From NCBI RefSeq assembly GCF_000163055.2, contig NC_022111.1, positions 868,001 to 932,000 of the forward strand: a stretch of 64,000 nucleotides of DNA, written 5' to 3'. The translations under genes and the position numbers were made by a program. Shown here piece after piece: positions 53,464-63,420 of this stretch (position 1 is its first letter; every line of letters begins with the position of its first letter). The DNA is from Prevotella sp. oral taxon 299 str. F0039 (GTDB lineage: Bacteria; Bacteroidota; Bacteroidia; Bacteroidales; Bacteroidaceae). The notes below the pieces were generated by a model. That model was not told where the DNA came from, did not search any database, and saw only the letters and a list, made by a program, of their open reading frames with translations.

Positions 53464-54741
53464 ATGACAAGAGTAACAAAAGAAGCGGCTCTTCACTATC
53501 ATAATGAAGGTCGCCCTGGAAAAATAGAAATAAAACCAACAAAACCTTATAGCACACAAAGCGATTTAAGTTTGGCTTATTCTCCTGGTGTTGCATATCC
53601 CTGTTTGGAAATACAACAAAATTCAAATGACGTTTTTCAATACACCAATAAAGGTAACCTTGTTGCCGTTATTTCTAATGGTACTGCAGTTTTGGGTCTA
53701 GGAGATATTGGTGCAATGAGTGGAAAGCCCGTTATGGAGGGTAAAGGACTACTCTTTAAGATTTATGGAGGAATTGATGTATTCGATATTGAGGTTGATG
53801 AGAAAGACCCAGAAAAGTTCTGCGAGACTATAGAACGTATTGCTTGTACCTTTGGTGGTATTAATCTTGAAGATATAAAAGCACCTGAATGTTTTTATAT
53901 AGAAGAGAGATTGAAAAAAAATCTTGATATTCCTGTTATGCACGACGACCAACATGGTACTGCAATTATTAGTGCTGCAGGTCTTATTAATGCACTTGAG
54001 GTGGCTAATAAGCAAATAGGTAAGGTTCAAGTTGTTATTAACGGAGCTGGTGCAGCTGCTATCTCAACAGCGAAACTATATCTTTCTATTGGTGTTAAGA
54101 AAGAGAACCTCATTATGTTAGATTCTAAAGGCTCAATAACTACCGACAGAATTGACTTAAATGAACAAAAGAAATTCTTTGCAAGCACTAGAACTGATAT
54201 AAAAACTCTAGCTGATGCAATGAAAGGTGCAGACGTATTCTTAGGTGTTTCTAAAGCTAATGTAGTGTCACAAGAGATGATTCTATCAATGAATGATCGT
54301 CCTATTGTATTTGCTTTAGCTAATCCTAACCCTGAAATTACATACGAGGCAGCAACAGAATGTCGTCCTGATATATTAATGGCAACAGGAAGATCTGATT
54401 ATCCTAACCAAATCAATAACGTACTTGGCTTCCCCTATATCTTCAGAGGTGCACTAGACGTTCGTGCAACAGCAATTAATGAGGAGATGAAGAAAGCTGC
54501 AGCTTATGCAATTGCAGCTCTTGCAAAAGAAAAAGTACCTGCAGAAGTGAAAAAAGCATACAATGTTAGCGACTTAGAGTTTGGTGCTCAATATTTCATT
54601 CCCAAACCAGTTGATCCACGATTACTTGTTAAAGTAAGTACAGCTGTTGCTAAAGCGGCCATGGAAAGTGGCGTAGCAAGACACAAAATAACCGACTGGG
54701 ACGCTTATGCTAAACATATCGAAGCACTTAAAAGAGATTAA
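53464..54741 (+). CDS. Malic enzyme (short form, NAD(P)-dependent)
   Basis: 425 residues from the ATG at 53464. Oxidatively decarboxylates malate to pyruvate. N-terminal malic domain with [44 protein letters not shown] and [25 protein letters not shown], then the NAD-binding domain with [16 protein letters not shown]. It lacks the phosphotransacetylase-like C-terminal half found in MaeB-type enzymes. NAD versus NADP preference cannot be told. Divergent from tetR and followed by an intrinsic hairpin before ispE. Confidence 0.93.
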   Translation: MTRVTKEAALHYHNEGRPGKIEIKPTKPYSTQSDLSLAYSPGVAYPCLEIQQNSNDVFQYTNKGNLVAVISNGTAVLGLGDIGAMSGKPVMEGKGLLFKIYGGIDVFDIEVDEKDPEKFCETIERIACTFGGINLEDIKAPECFYIEERLKKNLDIPVMHDDQHGTAIISAAGLINALEVANKQIGKVQVVINGAGAAAISTAKLYLSIGVKKENLIMLDSKGSITTDRIDLNEQKKFFASTRTDIKTLADAMKGADVFLGVSKANVVSQEMILSMNDRPIVFALANPNPEITYEAATECRPDILMATGRSDYPNQINNVLGFPYIFRGALDVRATAINEEMKKAAAYAIAALAKEKVPAEVKKAYNVSDLEFGAQYFIPKPVDPRLLVKVSTAVAKAAMESGVARHKITDWDAYAKHIEALKRD

Positions 54742-54768
54742 TACAAAGAGTAAATTATTTATATTTAA

Positions 54769-54811
54769 AGGGACATAGAGACTTTTGAGATTCTATGTCC
54801 CTATATATTTT
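54769..54811 (+). terminator. Hairpin after malic enzyme
   Basis: Arms AGGGACATAGA at 54769-54779 and its complement at 54792-54802, 12-nt loop, followed by ATATATTTT. The ispE ATG is only 28 bp further, so it could be a partial terminator or attenuator. Confidence 0.6.
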
Positions 54812-54829
54812 GAAGAAGAAGACAATTAT

Positions 54830-55672
54830 ATGACGATATTTCCATGTGCCAAAATTAATTTAGGACTCAACATTGTATCTAAACGACCTGATGGTTATCA
54901 TAATTTAGAAACGGTGTTCTACCCTATTCCTCTACATGATACGCTCGAAGTACATACTATTGATAATGAGTTTCCTACTTCTTTCAATTACAATTTAAAA
55001 GTAACAGGAACATCGTTCAATGGAGATGAGCAAGACAATCTTGTAGTAAAAGCATATAAACTTCTTGCAAATGATTTTCAACTGCCACGACTTCACATTC
55101 ATCTTCACAAAGAAATACCTACTCAAGCAGGTATGGGTGGTGGTTCTAGCGATGCTGCCTTTATGCTGAAACTCATAAATAACTATTGTAAATTACAACT
55201 TACGAATTCACAATTAGAAGAATATGCGGTCAAAATAGGTGCAGATTGTCCTTTCTTTATTAATTGTGTGCCTGCGTATGCTGAAGGAATTGGAGAACAA
55301 TTAACCCCTATCCCATCTTTAGCAGAAAAGCTTTCTCAATATTATATCATTATAGTTAAACCATTGGTATCAATCTCAACCAAAGGAGCCTTTGGTATGA
55401 TTACTCCTCAAAAGCCTGTAATGAACTGTAAAGATATTATTGACAAACCAATAAAAGAGTGGAAAGAGCTACTCTTTAATGACTTTGAGGCTCCCATCTT
55501 CAATATGAATCCTGAGTTGAAAGACATTAAAGAACAACTCTATTTAAATGGAGCAGAATATGCAGCTATGAGCGGAAGTGGTAGTACTATATTCGGTTTA
55601 TTCGCTCAAGAGCCAACTCTAAGCCAACTAAAACTTGATGTAGAGAGTACAATACATTGCATAAAGCTATAA
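54830..55672 (+). CDS. ispE: 4-diphosphocytidyl-2-C-methyl-D-erythritol kinase
   Basis: 280 residues from the ATG at 54830 (MTIFPCAKINLGLNIVSKRPDGYHN). MEP pathway step for isoprenoids; works with IspG, also in this window. GHMP kinase ATP loop TQAGMGGGSSDAAFM at about 91-105 and the C-terminal AMSGSGSTIFGLF. An in-frame TTG at 54785 lies in the terminator loop and is rejected. No separate promoter is visible between the hairpin and the start, so it may depend on read-through from the malic enzyme gene. Confidence 0.95.
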   Translation: MTIFPCAKINLGLNIVSKRPDGYHNLETVFYPIPLHDTLEVHTIDNEFPTSFNYNLKVTGTSFNGDEQDNLVVKAYKLLANDFQLPRLHIHLHKEIPTQAGMGGGSSDAAFMLKLINNYCKLQLTNSQLEEYAVKIGADCPFFINCVPAYAEGIGEQLTPIPSLAEKLSQYYIIIVKPLVSISTKGAFGMITPQKPVMNCKDIIDKPIKEWKELLFNDFEAPIFNMNPELKDIKEQLYLNGAEYAAMSGSGSTIFGLFAQEPTLSQLKLDVESTIHCIKL

Positions 55673-55831
55673 AATATCGTATTATAAAATTTATTAGTAG
55701 TACCTTACACACTTTTTTAGTACTCTACCTATACATTTTTAAGACTGTACTTAATAAAAGAAGTTTATAAATGGATTCATAAATATAAAAAGTAAACCGG
55801 AATAACCAACCTTCCCAATATACATTACTCC

Positions 55832-56980
55832 CTATTTTATATATACTTTTTTATTATTAATAATATATATACCTGATGTTGGATAAAGAACTTTCTGCCC
55901 ACAAAGATTGTATATAACACTACTATTCGGCTGCATTTTAATTGATTTAATATTGGTAGAAAAGGTTACGGGCATACTTATAAAATGCAATGTTGTAGCT
56001 GATGGCTGTGTTAAGACGAGGAAAGCTTTATGAGAATGATTATCAATCTTATCACCATTTTCATTGTCCCAATAAAAACCAAGACTGCTTGCACGCTTCG
56101 ATTCACCAAGACTCAATTTATATAGTTTCTCATTTGGTAATGTGGCTTCTATGCTTTGACGCACATCACTGCCTCGTAATAAATTCTCTGGGTCTGCCTC
56201 TTCTCTTGTAGATGCTTCTTCTAAGATATACACTCCTTCTGATCCTTCGATTATTACTGCTTGATTTGCGGGAAGAACTTGATTACCTTTATAGATTTTC
56301 CCCTTTACTAGCACCCCATTATTTGCATGAATAGTATAGGCGGTTAGACCTTCTGGAAGTGCAAAAGTCTTTGTCCCATAATAGTAAGTAGCTGTTTTAA
56401 GCGTATCTAGTATAATGGCATCAACAACTCGTTCACGTCGAAAAAGAGCAACTTCAGACTCTCTTAGGGAATAACATGAAAAATATCCAGGATAATAATT
56501 GATTTGTTTGGGAGCCCAATTTGGCGATTTAACATTAAAAATAAGATCATGATGATACTTATCTTTTGATAATGAAATCGAAAGATAACTCTCATAAGGC
56601 TGATAAGAATTAGAATGAGTTGGAGAAGATTTAACAAAGAGCCCACTCTTCTTTTCTTTATTAGTTGTTAAATAACCTTTCAAATCTTTTAAGAGCCAAG
56701 CATTTGGCTTACCTTCAAGAACAAATTCAGCCAAAAGGGCTGTATCTACAAGCAACTCTGTATCAGAAATAAAATTCGAATAAATAGCATCTCGATTGTG
56801 CATCCCCTCATTATAGGATACTTTTCCCATTGCCTTACGAGTCGTTGGATTCGCGATAACAAGATGATCACCCACTTTCAAAGTGGTAATATCATTAACA
56901 AAACGATATAATACGAATTCTTCTGCATAAGAGAAAGATATTGAAAAAATAAAGAAAATAATTACTACAATAGTTCTCAT
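55832..56980 (-). CDS. Secreted protein with sorting-signal-like C-terminus
   Basis: 382 residues, function not recognised. Signal peptide MRTIVVIIFFIFSISFSYA. The middle is beta-rich with no known catalytic motif. The last 35 residues (VIYNLCGQKVLYPTSGIYII, then NNKKVYIK) resemble the type A C-terminal domain that guides cargo through the Bacteroidetes type IX system or similar surface-protein tails (pattern NLxGQxV...GIYI). This makes it a probable outer-surface or secreted protein. It has its own two-box promoter. Confidence 0.65.
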   Translation of the reverse strand: MRTIVVIIFFIFSISFSYAEEFVLYRFVNDITTLKVGDHLVIANPTTRKAMGKVSYNEGMHNRDAIYSNFISDTELLVDTALLAEFVLEGKPNAWLLKDLKGYLTTNKEKKSGLFVKSSPTHSNSYQPYESYLSISLSKDKYHHDLIFNVKSPNWAPKQINYYPGYFSCYSLRESEVALFRRERVVDAIILDTLKTATYYYGTKTFALPEGLTAYTIHANNGVLVKGKIYKGNQVLPANQAVIIEGSEGVYILEEASTREEADPENLLRGSDVRQSIEATLPNEKLYKLSLGESKRASSLGFYWDNENGDKIDNHSHKAFLVLTQPSATTLHFISMPVTFSTNIKSIKMQPNSSVIYNLCGQKVLYPTSGIYIINNKKVYIK

Positions 56981-57071
56981 TGTCGTTTCTAGATTTCAAA
57001 AATATTAATTATGGTTAGTTTTTAATATTATTTATCGCATATTAAATGCGCTGATGGGTATTAAATATTTA

Positions 57072-57102
57072 CAAATATAATTATTATTTTTTATTTAGCA
57101 AA
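57072..57102 (-). promoter_or_regulatory. Promoter of the 55832-56980 gene
   Basis: Minus strand: TTTG at 57102-57099, 19-bp spacer, TATATTTG at 57079-57072. Leader about 90 nt. Confidence 0.55.
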
Positions 57103-57202
57103 TAAGAATTAGTATTTTCCACAAAACAATACCATTTATAAAATTGTGCTAAATAACTTTCAAGGTATTATGAACTTTAAGGATTTATCATCTCATCAAT
57201 AT

Positions 57203-58039
57203 TCATTGCATTGTTTTGAAATACAATACTTCTTTAGTTACATCAAGAGAAGGATATTTCTTCGCAATAGTATTGAGTTTCTCAATACTCAATTGCTTGA
57301 ACTTTATAAAGTCATTTGATGTTACATCGAGCACATTATGAGCCAAAGCCTTCTTTATAGGACACCATTCTGTAATGAACTCTATAGTTGATTGACTAAA
57401 ATACATTTCACTAAAACGCTCCCAAATATAATCTACTGCTTGCTCATTGGGGTGTAACATATCACTCGCATAAAAGCGATAATCTCTCAATTCATCGTTC
57501 ACTATCTCGTAAGCAGGAAAATATTCTACTCTATCAGGATATCGTTCTAAAAGTTGTTGCGATGCAAGTAATAGCGTTGCTTTAGACAATTGGCTACCAT
57601 GGAAACCATATTTAGAATATCGAATAGGACTAACTGTTACAATAATTTTAATATCTTTATTGAGTTCTATTAGTCTATCAACTGCCAAGCTCAAATAGTT
57701 TACACTTTCTTCAATACTTAATTGTTCCTCACGAAATAAGCTTTGAGGTTGCTTTCGGCAATTATCTACAATCTCATTGGTTTCTTTTAAAATATAAACT
57801 CTATTAGTCCCTAAAGTGAAGATAGCATAATCTGGAACAAAAGAAATGCGTTGAATGGTGTGATAAACACTCGCAGGATTATACATTACACCATAAGGAT
57901 TAACCAAAGTGTTGAACTTTTCTGCTGTAAACTTCTTACCCATATTATCCGCAAAGCATGAACCTACAAACAACATACGGGCAAATGGATTAATAGAAAA
58001 ATTGCTCTTGGGTATATCTACTATTGTTCTAAACTTCAT
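57203..58039 (-). CDS. GSCFA family protein
   Basis: 278 residues from the ATG at 58039 (MKFRTIVDIPKSNFSINPFARML). The namesake motif GSCFADNMG is near residue 23; further segments GVMYNPASV, FTLGTNRVY and SPIRYSKYG follow, with a late YFPAYEIVNDELRDYRFY and DMLHPNEQAVDYIWERF. These fit an SGNH-hydrolase-like fold (Ser, Asp, His). Substrate unknown. The frame opens at 58069, which would overlap the PAP2-barrel gene by 16 bp. Confidence 0.85.
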   Translation of the reverse strand: MKFRTIVDIPKSNFSINPFARMLFVGSCFADNMGKKFTAEKFNTLVNPYGVMYNPASVYHTIQRISFVPDYAIFTLGTNRVYILKETNEIVDNCRKQPQSLFREEQLSIEESVNYLSLAVDRLIELNKDIKIIVTVSPIRYSKYGFHGSQLSKATLLLASQQLLERYPDRVEYFPAYEIVNDELRDYRFYASDMLHPNEQAVDYIWERFSEMYFSQSTIEFITEWCPIKKALAHNVLDVTSNDFIKFKQLSIEKLNTIAKKYPSLDVTKEVLYFKTMQ

Positions 58040-58053
58040 ATCGCACATCTTCT

Positions 58054-59709
58054 TTAAAATAAAAGACACATTCCAAATCCTAAACTAAGCGAATTAAACG
58101 ATATCTTTCGACTGAAAGAATCTTTTATCTTCATTACACTTCCTTCTGAAGAAAGTCCCCATCGGCTCTTTACATCATAAGAGAAAGCTGCCCTTGAATG
58201 GTCGTAATTAAGCTGAATTCTAAACGCTATTCCTTCTTTATGTGCCCAAATGCACGACAGGCCTGCACCATATAGCCAAGAGGGTTTGGAAGATAAGCTC
58301 ATAAACTCGGTAGAACTATACACCGACTCAGCACTTAAAGGCTCTAACTGCTTTAATATTGCTGTGCGTTCGGCTGCTTTTACACCTGTTGCAGGACTGC
58401 TACTTTGTAGTTGCATTAACTCACTTTTCATTCTATTGGCATTGATATCCAATGCCGCATCTACCTTATAGTCCATTAAAAAACGCTGTCCCACAAGGAG
58501 GTTTGCACCAAGTCGCAATCTAGAAGACAAAGGATAAGAGAAATATACACCTGCTTGATAATCGAAAGCACCCATATGTGTAGACTCAACTCCAACGAAT
58601 TGTGCATTAGATTTCAAGATATTGGCAAGCGATTGATCCTCTGTTACATAATAACGGAAGCCATTCGACAAATCAACAGATGCTGTTACGGGTACTGATA
58701 TCACACGAAGTTTACCACCAACACCGATATTTGGGTGAAAGAAATAAGCACCTTCAAGGTTCACTGACGATCCTGTTCCAAAGTGAAGTTCTAGTCCTAA
58801 TGAATTACTTACCCCCCTACTATCATTTGAAGCATATGGAATTCCATTTGAATCGTAATTATCATAGATATTATTTAGGGATAGTTTGTTAGGTCCATCA
58901 TATACTTGTATACCTAAACTTAAAAATGATGGATGTTTAGAAACATCGTAAATGCCTATTTGTCTACTGCCCCTTTGTATGCCTTTTTGCTTGAGAATAA
59001 CATCTGAAAGAAAGTAACCAAGGTCGGTAGACACTATTCCGATTCCTGCTCCAACTAGCACATCACTTACCCAATGACGATTATTTAGCACTCGCCCAAC
59101 GCCCGTTAAGGTTGCTAAAGAATAGCCTGCAATACTATAAAGTGGACTTCTTGTCTGTCCATATTCCTTATGTAATATCGTAGCTGCAGCGAAAGCGAAA
59201 GCTGTATGACCTGAAGGGAAACTATTTCTTGTACTTCCGTCGGGACGCAACTCACGTACAGAATATTTCATCCCATTTGTTGCTATTCCCATAAATGCAA
59301 GCGAAAGAACATTACTTAATGCCAATCCCTTCCACGAACTGCGTCCTTCTACACCCGAAGCCTTTAATGCCCAAGTTCCAAATAAGGGTACATACTGAGT
59401 GTAATTATCGAAGGATTTACTATAATGAGGCGTAAAATAGTGCCTCATACTTCTAAATTGGTCCTTCTGACGCTTTATAAAAAAGCCTGAAGTGATGAAC
59501 CCTAAGCCAACATAAGAAAAGTTATAATTGAACGCATTGCGACTAAACGACTTTTGATTGAAAGCCGTATTTACTGCTATTGAATCTTTATATTGAAGCG
59601 GAAGAATACTATCTTGCTCAATAATAATACTATCATTAGCTACAATGGTACCCCAAGTAGCCAAACAAGATAGTAGAATGAATATTCGTTTCTTTATATT
59701 TATAAACAT
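58054..59709 (-). CDS. PAP2 phosphatase with C-terminal outer-membrane barrel
   Basis: 551 residues. Signal peptide (IFILLSCLATWGTIVA at about 9-24). PAP2 region at about 60-235 with complete catalytic motifs: K148-x6-R155-P156 (KYSVRELRP), PSGH at 165-168, and R206-x5-H212-x3-D216. From about 290 the sequence becomes glycine- and aromatic-rich beta strands (LGLELHFGTGSSVNLEGAYF, GAFDYQAGVYFSYPL) ending in a terminal Phe (LGFGMCLLF), like an outer-membrane barrel. So the phosphatase may act at the outer membrane, for example on lipid A or periplasmic lipid phosphates. Substrate unknown. Confidence 0.8.
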   Translation of the reverse strand: MFINIKKRIFILLSCLATWGTIVANDSIIIEQDSILPLQYKDSIAVNTAFNQKSFSRNAFNYNFSYVGLGFITSGFFIKRQKDQFRSMRHYFTPHYSKSFDNYTQYVPLFGTWALKASGVEGRSSWKGLALSNVLSLAFMGIATNGMKYSVRELRPDGSTRNSFPSGHTAFAFAAATILHKEYGQTRSPLYSIAGYSLATLTGVGRVLNNRHWVSDVLVGAGIGIVSTDLGYFLSDVILKQKGIQRGSRQIGIYDVSKHPSFLSLGIQVYDGPNKLSLNNIYDNYDSNGIPYASNDSRGVSNSLGLELHFGTGSSVNLEGAYFFHPNIGVGGKLRVISVPVTASVDLSNGFRYYVTEDQSLANILKSNAQFVGVESTHMGAFDYQAGVYFSYPLSSRLRLGANLLVGQRFLMDYKVDAALDINANRMKSELMQLQSSSPATGVKAAERTAILKQLEPLSAESVYSSTEFMSLSSKPSWLYGAGLSCIWAHKEGIAFRIQLNYDHSRAAFSYDVKSRWGLSSEGSVMKIKDSFSRKISFNSLSLGFGMCLLF

Positions 59710-59801
59710 AATTCGTTCGTGCTTCTACTCTTTTCCAAAGAATACTATGACTTTAAAGTAATTATTTCTGTTGATAGTTTATCTTTTTACCTTTAGAGAT
59801 A

Positions 59802-60791
59802 TTATAGCTCTTCGATAAAGGAAGCTGCATCAACACATTTGATATTCTGAGCTAATTGTTCAACACTACTTGCTCCTATAATAACAGAGGTTACACCTTT
59901 CTGAGCCAACACCCATGCAAGTGCCATTTCAGCAAGCGACTCTTGTCTGTCTGAAGCAAGTGAATTGAGGTGCTTTAGATAGGCAAGTAGCTCTGGAGTA
60001 AGTACCTTCTTTTGCAAGAAAACATTCTGTTCCATTCGTGAATGTGCAGGTATCCCATTGAGATACTTATTGGTTAGCAATCCTTGAGCTAAGGGAGAGA
60101 ATGACACAAAGCCTACCCCTACTTCTCTACAAAAACTCAACATTCCTTCATTTTGAGGCTTTCTATCCAATAAGTTCAATCTATCTTGAATTGTAAGAAG
60201 CTTCACATCACGCTCTGCAAGATAGCTATAAGCCTGTTTAAGCTGTTCTAATGGCCATCTAGAGATACCTATATACAATGCTTTTCCTTGCTTAACAACA
60301 TCTACAAGAGCGTTAAGTGTTTCTTCAATAGGTGTGTTTGGGTCGTAACGGTGACTATAAAAGAGATCAACATAATCGAGTTTCATTCGAGATAAGCTTT
60401 GGTCTAAGCTCGAAATGATATGCTTTCGGCTTCCCCAATTACCATAAGGACCTTCCCACATATCATATCCTGCCTTCGTTGCAATAAACATTTCGTCTCT
60501 AAAAGGTTTAAAGTCTCTTTGCAAAATCTTTCCAAACGTTTGCTCTGCATAGCCTTTTGGAGGTCCATAATTATTGGCTAAATCAAAATGAACAATACCA
60601 TTATCAAAGGCATAACGCAGTATTGAACGGCAAGTATCAAAGTCATTTGATTGTCCAAAGTTATGCCATAGACCCAAAGAAACCTTTGGAAGTATTATAC
60701 CTGAACGACCACAACGATTGTAAAACAACTCAGATGCCTCATAACGAGTAGCTGAAGGAGTATAATTTTCTAATAAATCGTTTATTATCAT
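59802..60791 (-). CDS. Aldo/keto reductase (YghZ-like)
   Basis: 329 residues. NADPH-dependent reductase of the TIM-barrel AKR superfamily. FDLANNYGPPKGYAEQTFGKIL holds the catalytic Asp and Tyr; Lys in FIATKAGYDMWEGPYGN; His in DLFYSHRYDPNTPIEET; the C-terminal VTSVIIGASSVEQLAQN binds the cofactor. Closest to the E. coli YghZ (L-glyceraldehyde 3-phosphate/methylglyoxal) subgroup. Lies 92 bp before the PAP2-barrel gene and after a 124-bp gap from ispG. Confidence 0.9.
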   Translation of the reverse strand: MIINDLLENYTPSATRYEASELFYNRCGRSGIILPKVSLGLWHNFGQSNDFDTCRSILRYAFDNGIVHFDLANNYGPPKGYAEQTFGKILQRDFKPFRDEMFIATKAGYDMWEGPYGNWGSRKHIISSLDQSLSRMKLDYVDLFYSHRYDPNTPIEETLNALVDVVKQGKALYIGISRWPLEQLKQAYSYLAERDVKLLTIQDRLNLLDRKPQNEGMLSFCREVGVGFVSFSPLAQGLLTNKYLNGIPAHSRMEQNVFLQKKVLTPELLAYLKHLNSLASDRQESLAEMALAWVLAQKGVTSVIIGASSVEQLAQNIKCVDAASFIEEL

Positions 60792-60915
60792 TTTCTTATC
60801 CGCTCTATATCCAATTATTATTTATATGAAAAATATCGATCCTTATAACAAAGGCAGAACCTATACGCTATCCAGTTAGCATGTCAGTGCCCTTTAGTTA
60901 GAGAACTATTTAGAA

Positions 60916-62823
60916 TTACTTCTGCTCTTCTTTGTCTCTATTAATCAAAGCAAGAAGACGATCTACAGCCTCTTCTTCAGTGATATTTCTTTCTACACAC
61001 TCTTGCCTTCTATACAAAGAGACCTTTCCTGGGCCTGCTCCTACATAGCCATAGTCGGCATCTGCCATCTCACCAGGACCGTTAACAATACATCCCATGA
61101 TACCTATTTTGAGGCCTTTCATACCCTCTGTGGCTGCTTTTATGCGTGCAATTGTACTTCGAAGATCGTAAAGTGTGCGTCCACAACCAGGACAACTGAT
61201 GTATTCTGTCTTGCTTACACGAAGTCTTGCAGCTTGAAGTATGCCAAAAGAGGTATGCTCTACAATTGCATTAGATAAGCTTCCTGCATTCATTAGCCAT
61301 ATTCCATCGGTCAAGCCATCAATCATTAAGGCGCCCATATCAGCTGCAGCTTCAAGAAGAAACTCGCTTTGTTCTTCTGAAGAGTGCATATATAGTTGCG
61401 CAAAGATAACTGGATTCGTGATATTATGATTCATTAAGTCGTGAACTAAAGCTCTATGACGACCTAATTGATTATCTTTTCCAGCCATTGAAATAACAAC
61501 AACCTCTGGATGTGCCTTTAGACAAGCTACATACTCATCGCTATCAGCTCCATATTGCAACACAAGAAACTTTATATCTGATTGAATATGAGAGATAAAA
61601 GGAACTGAATTATAGGGAAATATGGGATATAACATCAAGTCAGAGTATTGCTCTTTCAAGTCATTATACACTCCATAATCAACAATATAACAGCGTTTCT
61701 TATCAATATTCTGTGGTAATTCGCTACCAACATACATGTAATCGGCCTTAGGTGCTTGTGGTTTATCACTAGAAATAATCACTACTTCTTCCTCATCTTT
61801 AGGCTCTTCAAACATAGAAGAAGGCTTAGATACAATTACAACAGGTACCTTTTCGCCTCCAATATTACCTACTTGGCAAGTTGAACGACGTGTAGGATGA
61901 GTGTAATTAAAGTCCTTTGCAGGTGTTTCAGGTAATGTAACAGGAGCCACTTTGCTTGTTATATAATCGCAAAGATGCTTTGCGACAGGTATTTCTTCTT
62001 CGGGTTCTTCACTCAAAGACACTCTTATTGTGTCGCCAATACCATCAGATAGCAAAGCACCAATACCCACTGCACTCTTTATTCTACCATCTTCTCCTTC
62101 TCCAGCTTCGGTTACTCCTAGGTGAAGGGGATAGCTCATTCCCTCTTTTTCCATTGCTTCTACGAGCAAACGCATAGACCGAACCATAATAACAGTGTTA
62201 GAAGACTTTATCGAAATCACAACATCATTAAATGATTCACGTTGACATATACGCAAGAACTCTAAGCAACTTTCTACAATTCCTTCTGGAGTATCGCCAT
62301 ATCTATTACGTATTCGGTCTGAAAGAGAGCCATGATTAACACCTATTCTTATTCCTGTTTTATTCTCCTTACATATATTTAAAAAGGGAATAAAGCGTTC
62401 TTCTATCTTTAATAGCTCATGAGCATACTCCTCATCAGTATATTCTAGCTTTTTAAAAGTACGTGCAGGATCTACATAATTACCTGGATTTATACGCACT
62501 TTTTGAGTAGTTGTGGCAGCAACATCGGCAACTCTGGGATTAAAATGCACGTCAGCAACTAAAGGAACTTCATATCCTTTAGCTTTAAGAACATCGTTTA
62601 TGCACTTCATATTTTCGGCTTCACGAACTCCTTGAGTTGTTAACCGAACCAATTCGCCACCTTTTTGAATAATACGTTCAGCCTGTTCTACACACGCTTG
62701 AGTATCATTTGTATCAGTAGTTGTCATCGACTGCACTCTAATTGGATTTTCGCCTCCAATTAAAAGATTTCCAATTTTAGCGACACTCGATTTTCTTCGC
62801 TGATAATTAAATAAATCAATCAT
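60916..62823 (-). CDS. ispG: 4-hydroxy-3-methylbut-2-enyl diphosphate synthase, long form
   Basis: 635 residues from the ATG at 62823 (MIDLFNYQRRKSSVAKIGNL). MEP pathway iron-sulfur enzyme. About 260 residues longer than E. coli IspG because of an inserted central domain, as in plants and other Bacteroidetes. N-terminal barrel with PIRVQSMTTTDTND and PLVADVHFNPRVA; C-terminal [4Fe-4S] region with CPGCGRTLYDL and GIMGCIVNGPGEMADADYGY. A second start at 62844 is possible. It follows purE by 69 bp. Confidence 0.96.
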   Translation of the reverse strand: MIDLFNYQRRKSSVAKIGNLLIGGENPIRVQSMTTTDTNDTQACVEQAERIIQKGGELVRLTTQGVREAENMKCINDVLKAKGYEVPLVADVHFNPRVADVAATTTQKVRINPGNYVDPARTFKKLEYTDEEYAHELLKIEERFIPFLNICKENKTGIRIGVNHGSLSDRIRNRYGDTPEGIVESCLEFLRICQRESFNDVVISIKSSNTVIMVRSMRLLVEAMEKEGMSYPLHLGVTEAGEGEDGRIKSAVGIGALLSDGIGDTIRVSLSEEPEEEIPVAKHLCDYITSKVAPVTLPETPAKDFNYTHPTRRSTCQVGNIGGEKVPVVIVSKPSSMFEEPKDEEEVVIISSDKPQAPKADYMYVGSELPQNIDKKRCYIVDYGVYNDLKEQYSDLMLYPIFPYNSVPFISHIQSDIKFLVLQYGADSDEYVACLKAHPEVVVISMAGKDNQLGRHRALVHDLMNHNITNPVIFAQLYMHSSEEQSEFLLEAAADMGALMIDGLTDGIWLMNAGSLSNAIVEHTSFGILQAARLRVSKTEYISCPGCGRTLYDLRSTIARIKAATEGMKGLKIGIMGCIVNGPGEMADADYGYVGAGPGKVSLYRRQECVERNITEEEAVDRLLALINRDKEEQK

Positions 62824-62892
62824 ATATAAATAATGAGTAATCATAAAGGAGAAGAGAATATTTCATTACCCTACTCCTTTACTTTCACCATT

Positions 62893-63399
62893 TTAGTTGG
62901 TTTTAAATGCGTACTTAATTTCTGCCAATTCTCTATTAGCCTTTTCTATTTTTGATCCTAATCCAGCCTTATATTCCATCACTTTCTGCTTTACTTCGCT
63001 ATCAGAAAGAGCGATCATTTGAGCTGCAAGGATAGCTGCATTGAGTGAACCATTCACTCCTACAGTTGCAACAGGAATTCCAGGAGGCATTTGAACGATA
63101 CTCAATAGAGAGTCTAATCCATCTAACATTCCCTTAATAGGAACACCAATAACAGGTAAAGATGTTGAAGCTGCAACAACACCAGGTAGAGCTGCAGCCA
63201 TACCAGCTGCGGCAATGATAACCTCTACACCACGAGATGCAGCGTTTTTAGCAAATGTTTCGACCGCATCAGGGGTACGATGAGCTGATAAAGCATTTAC
63301 TTCGAATGGTATTTCCATATCATTTAAAAATTCACAAGCTTTTTCCATTACCTTCAAATCGCTTGTACTTCCCATTATTATGCTAACTTTTGGATTCAT
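62893..63399 (-). CDS. purE: N5-carboxyaminoimidazole ribonucleotide mutase
   Basis: 168 residues. Purine synthesis. Signatures: IMGSTSDLKVMEKACEFL near the N-terminus, VNALSAHRTPDAVETFA, AAAGMAAALPGVVAASTSLPVIGVP. Length and motif fit class I PurE, which works with PurK (not in the window). Lies 21 bp after the PAP2-like gene, probably in one unit with ispG. Confidence 0.96.
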   Translation of the reverse strand: MNPKVSIIMGSTSDLKVMEKACEFLNDMEIPFEVNALSAHRTPDAVETFAKNAASRGVEVIIAAAGMAAALPGVVAASTSLPVIGVPIKGMLDGLDSLLSIVQMPPGIPVATVGVNGSLNAAILAAQMIALSDSEVKQKVMEYKAGLGSKIEKANRELAEIKYAFKTN

Positions 63400-63420
63400 A
63401 TTGTTATTATTTTAGTTGTT

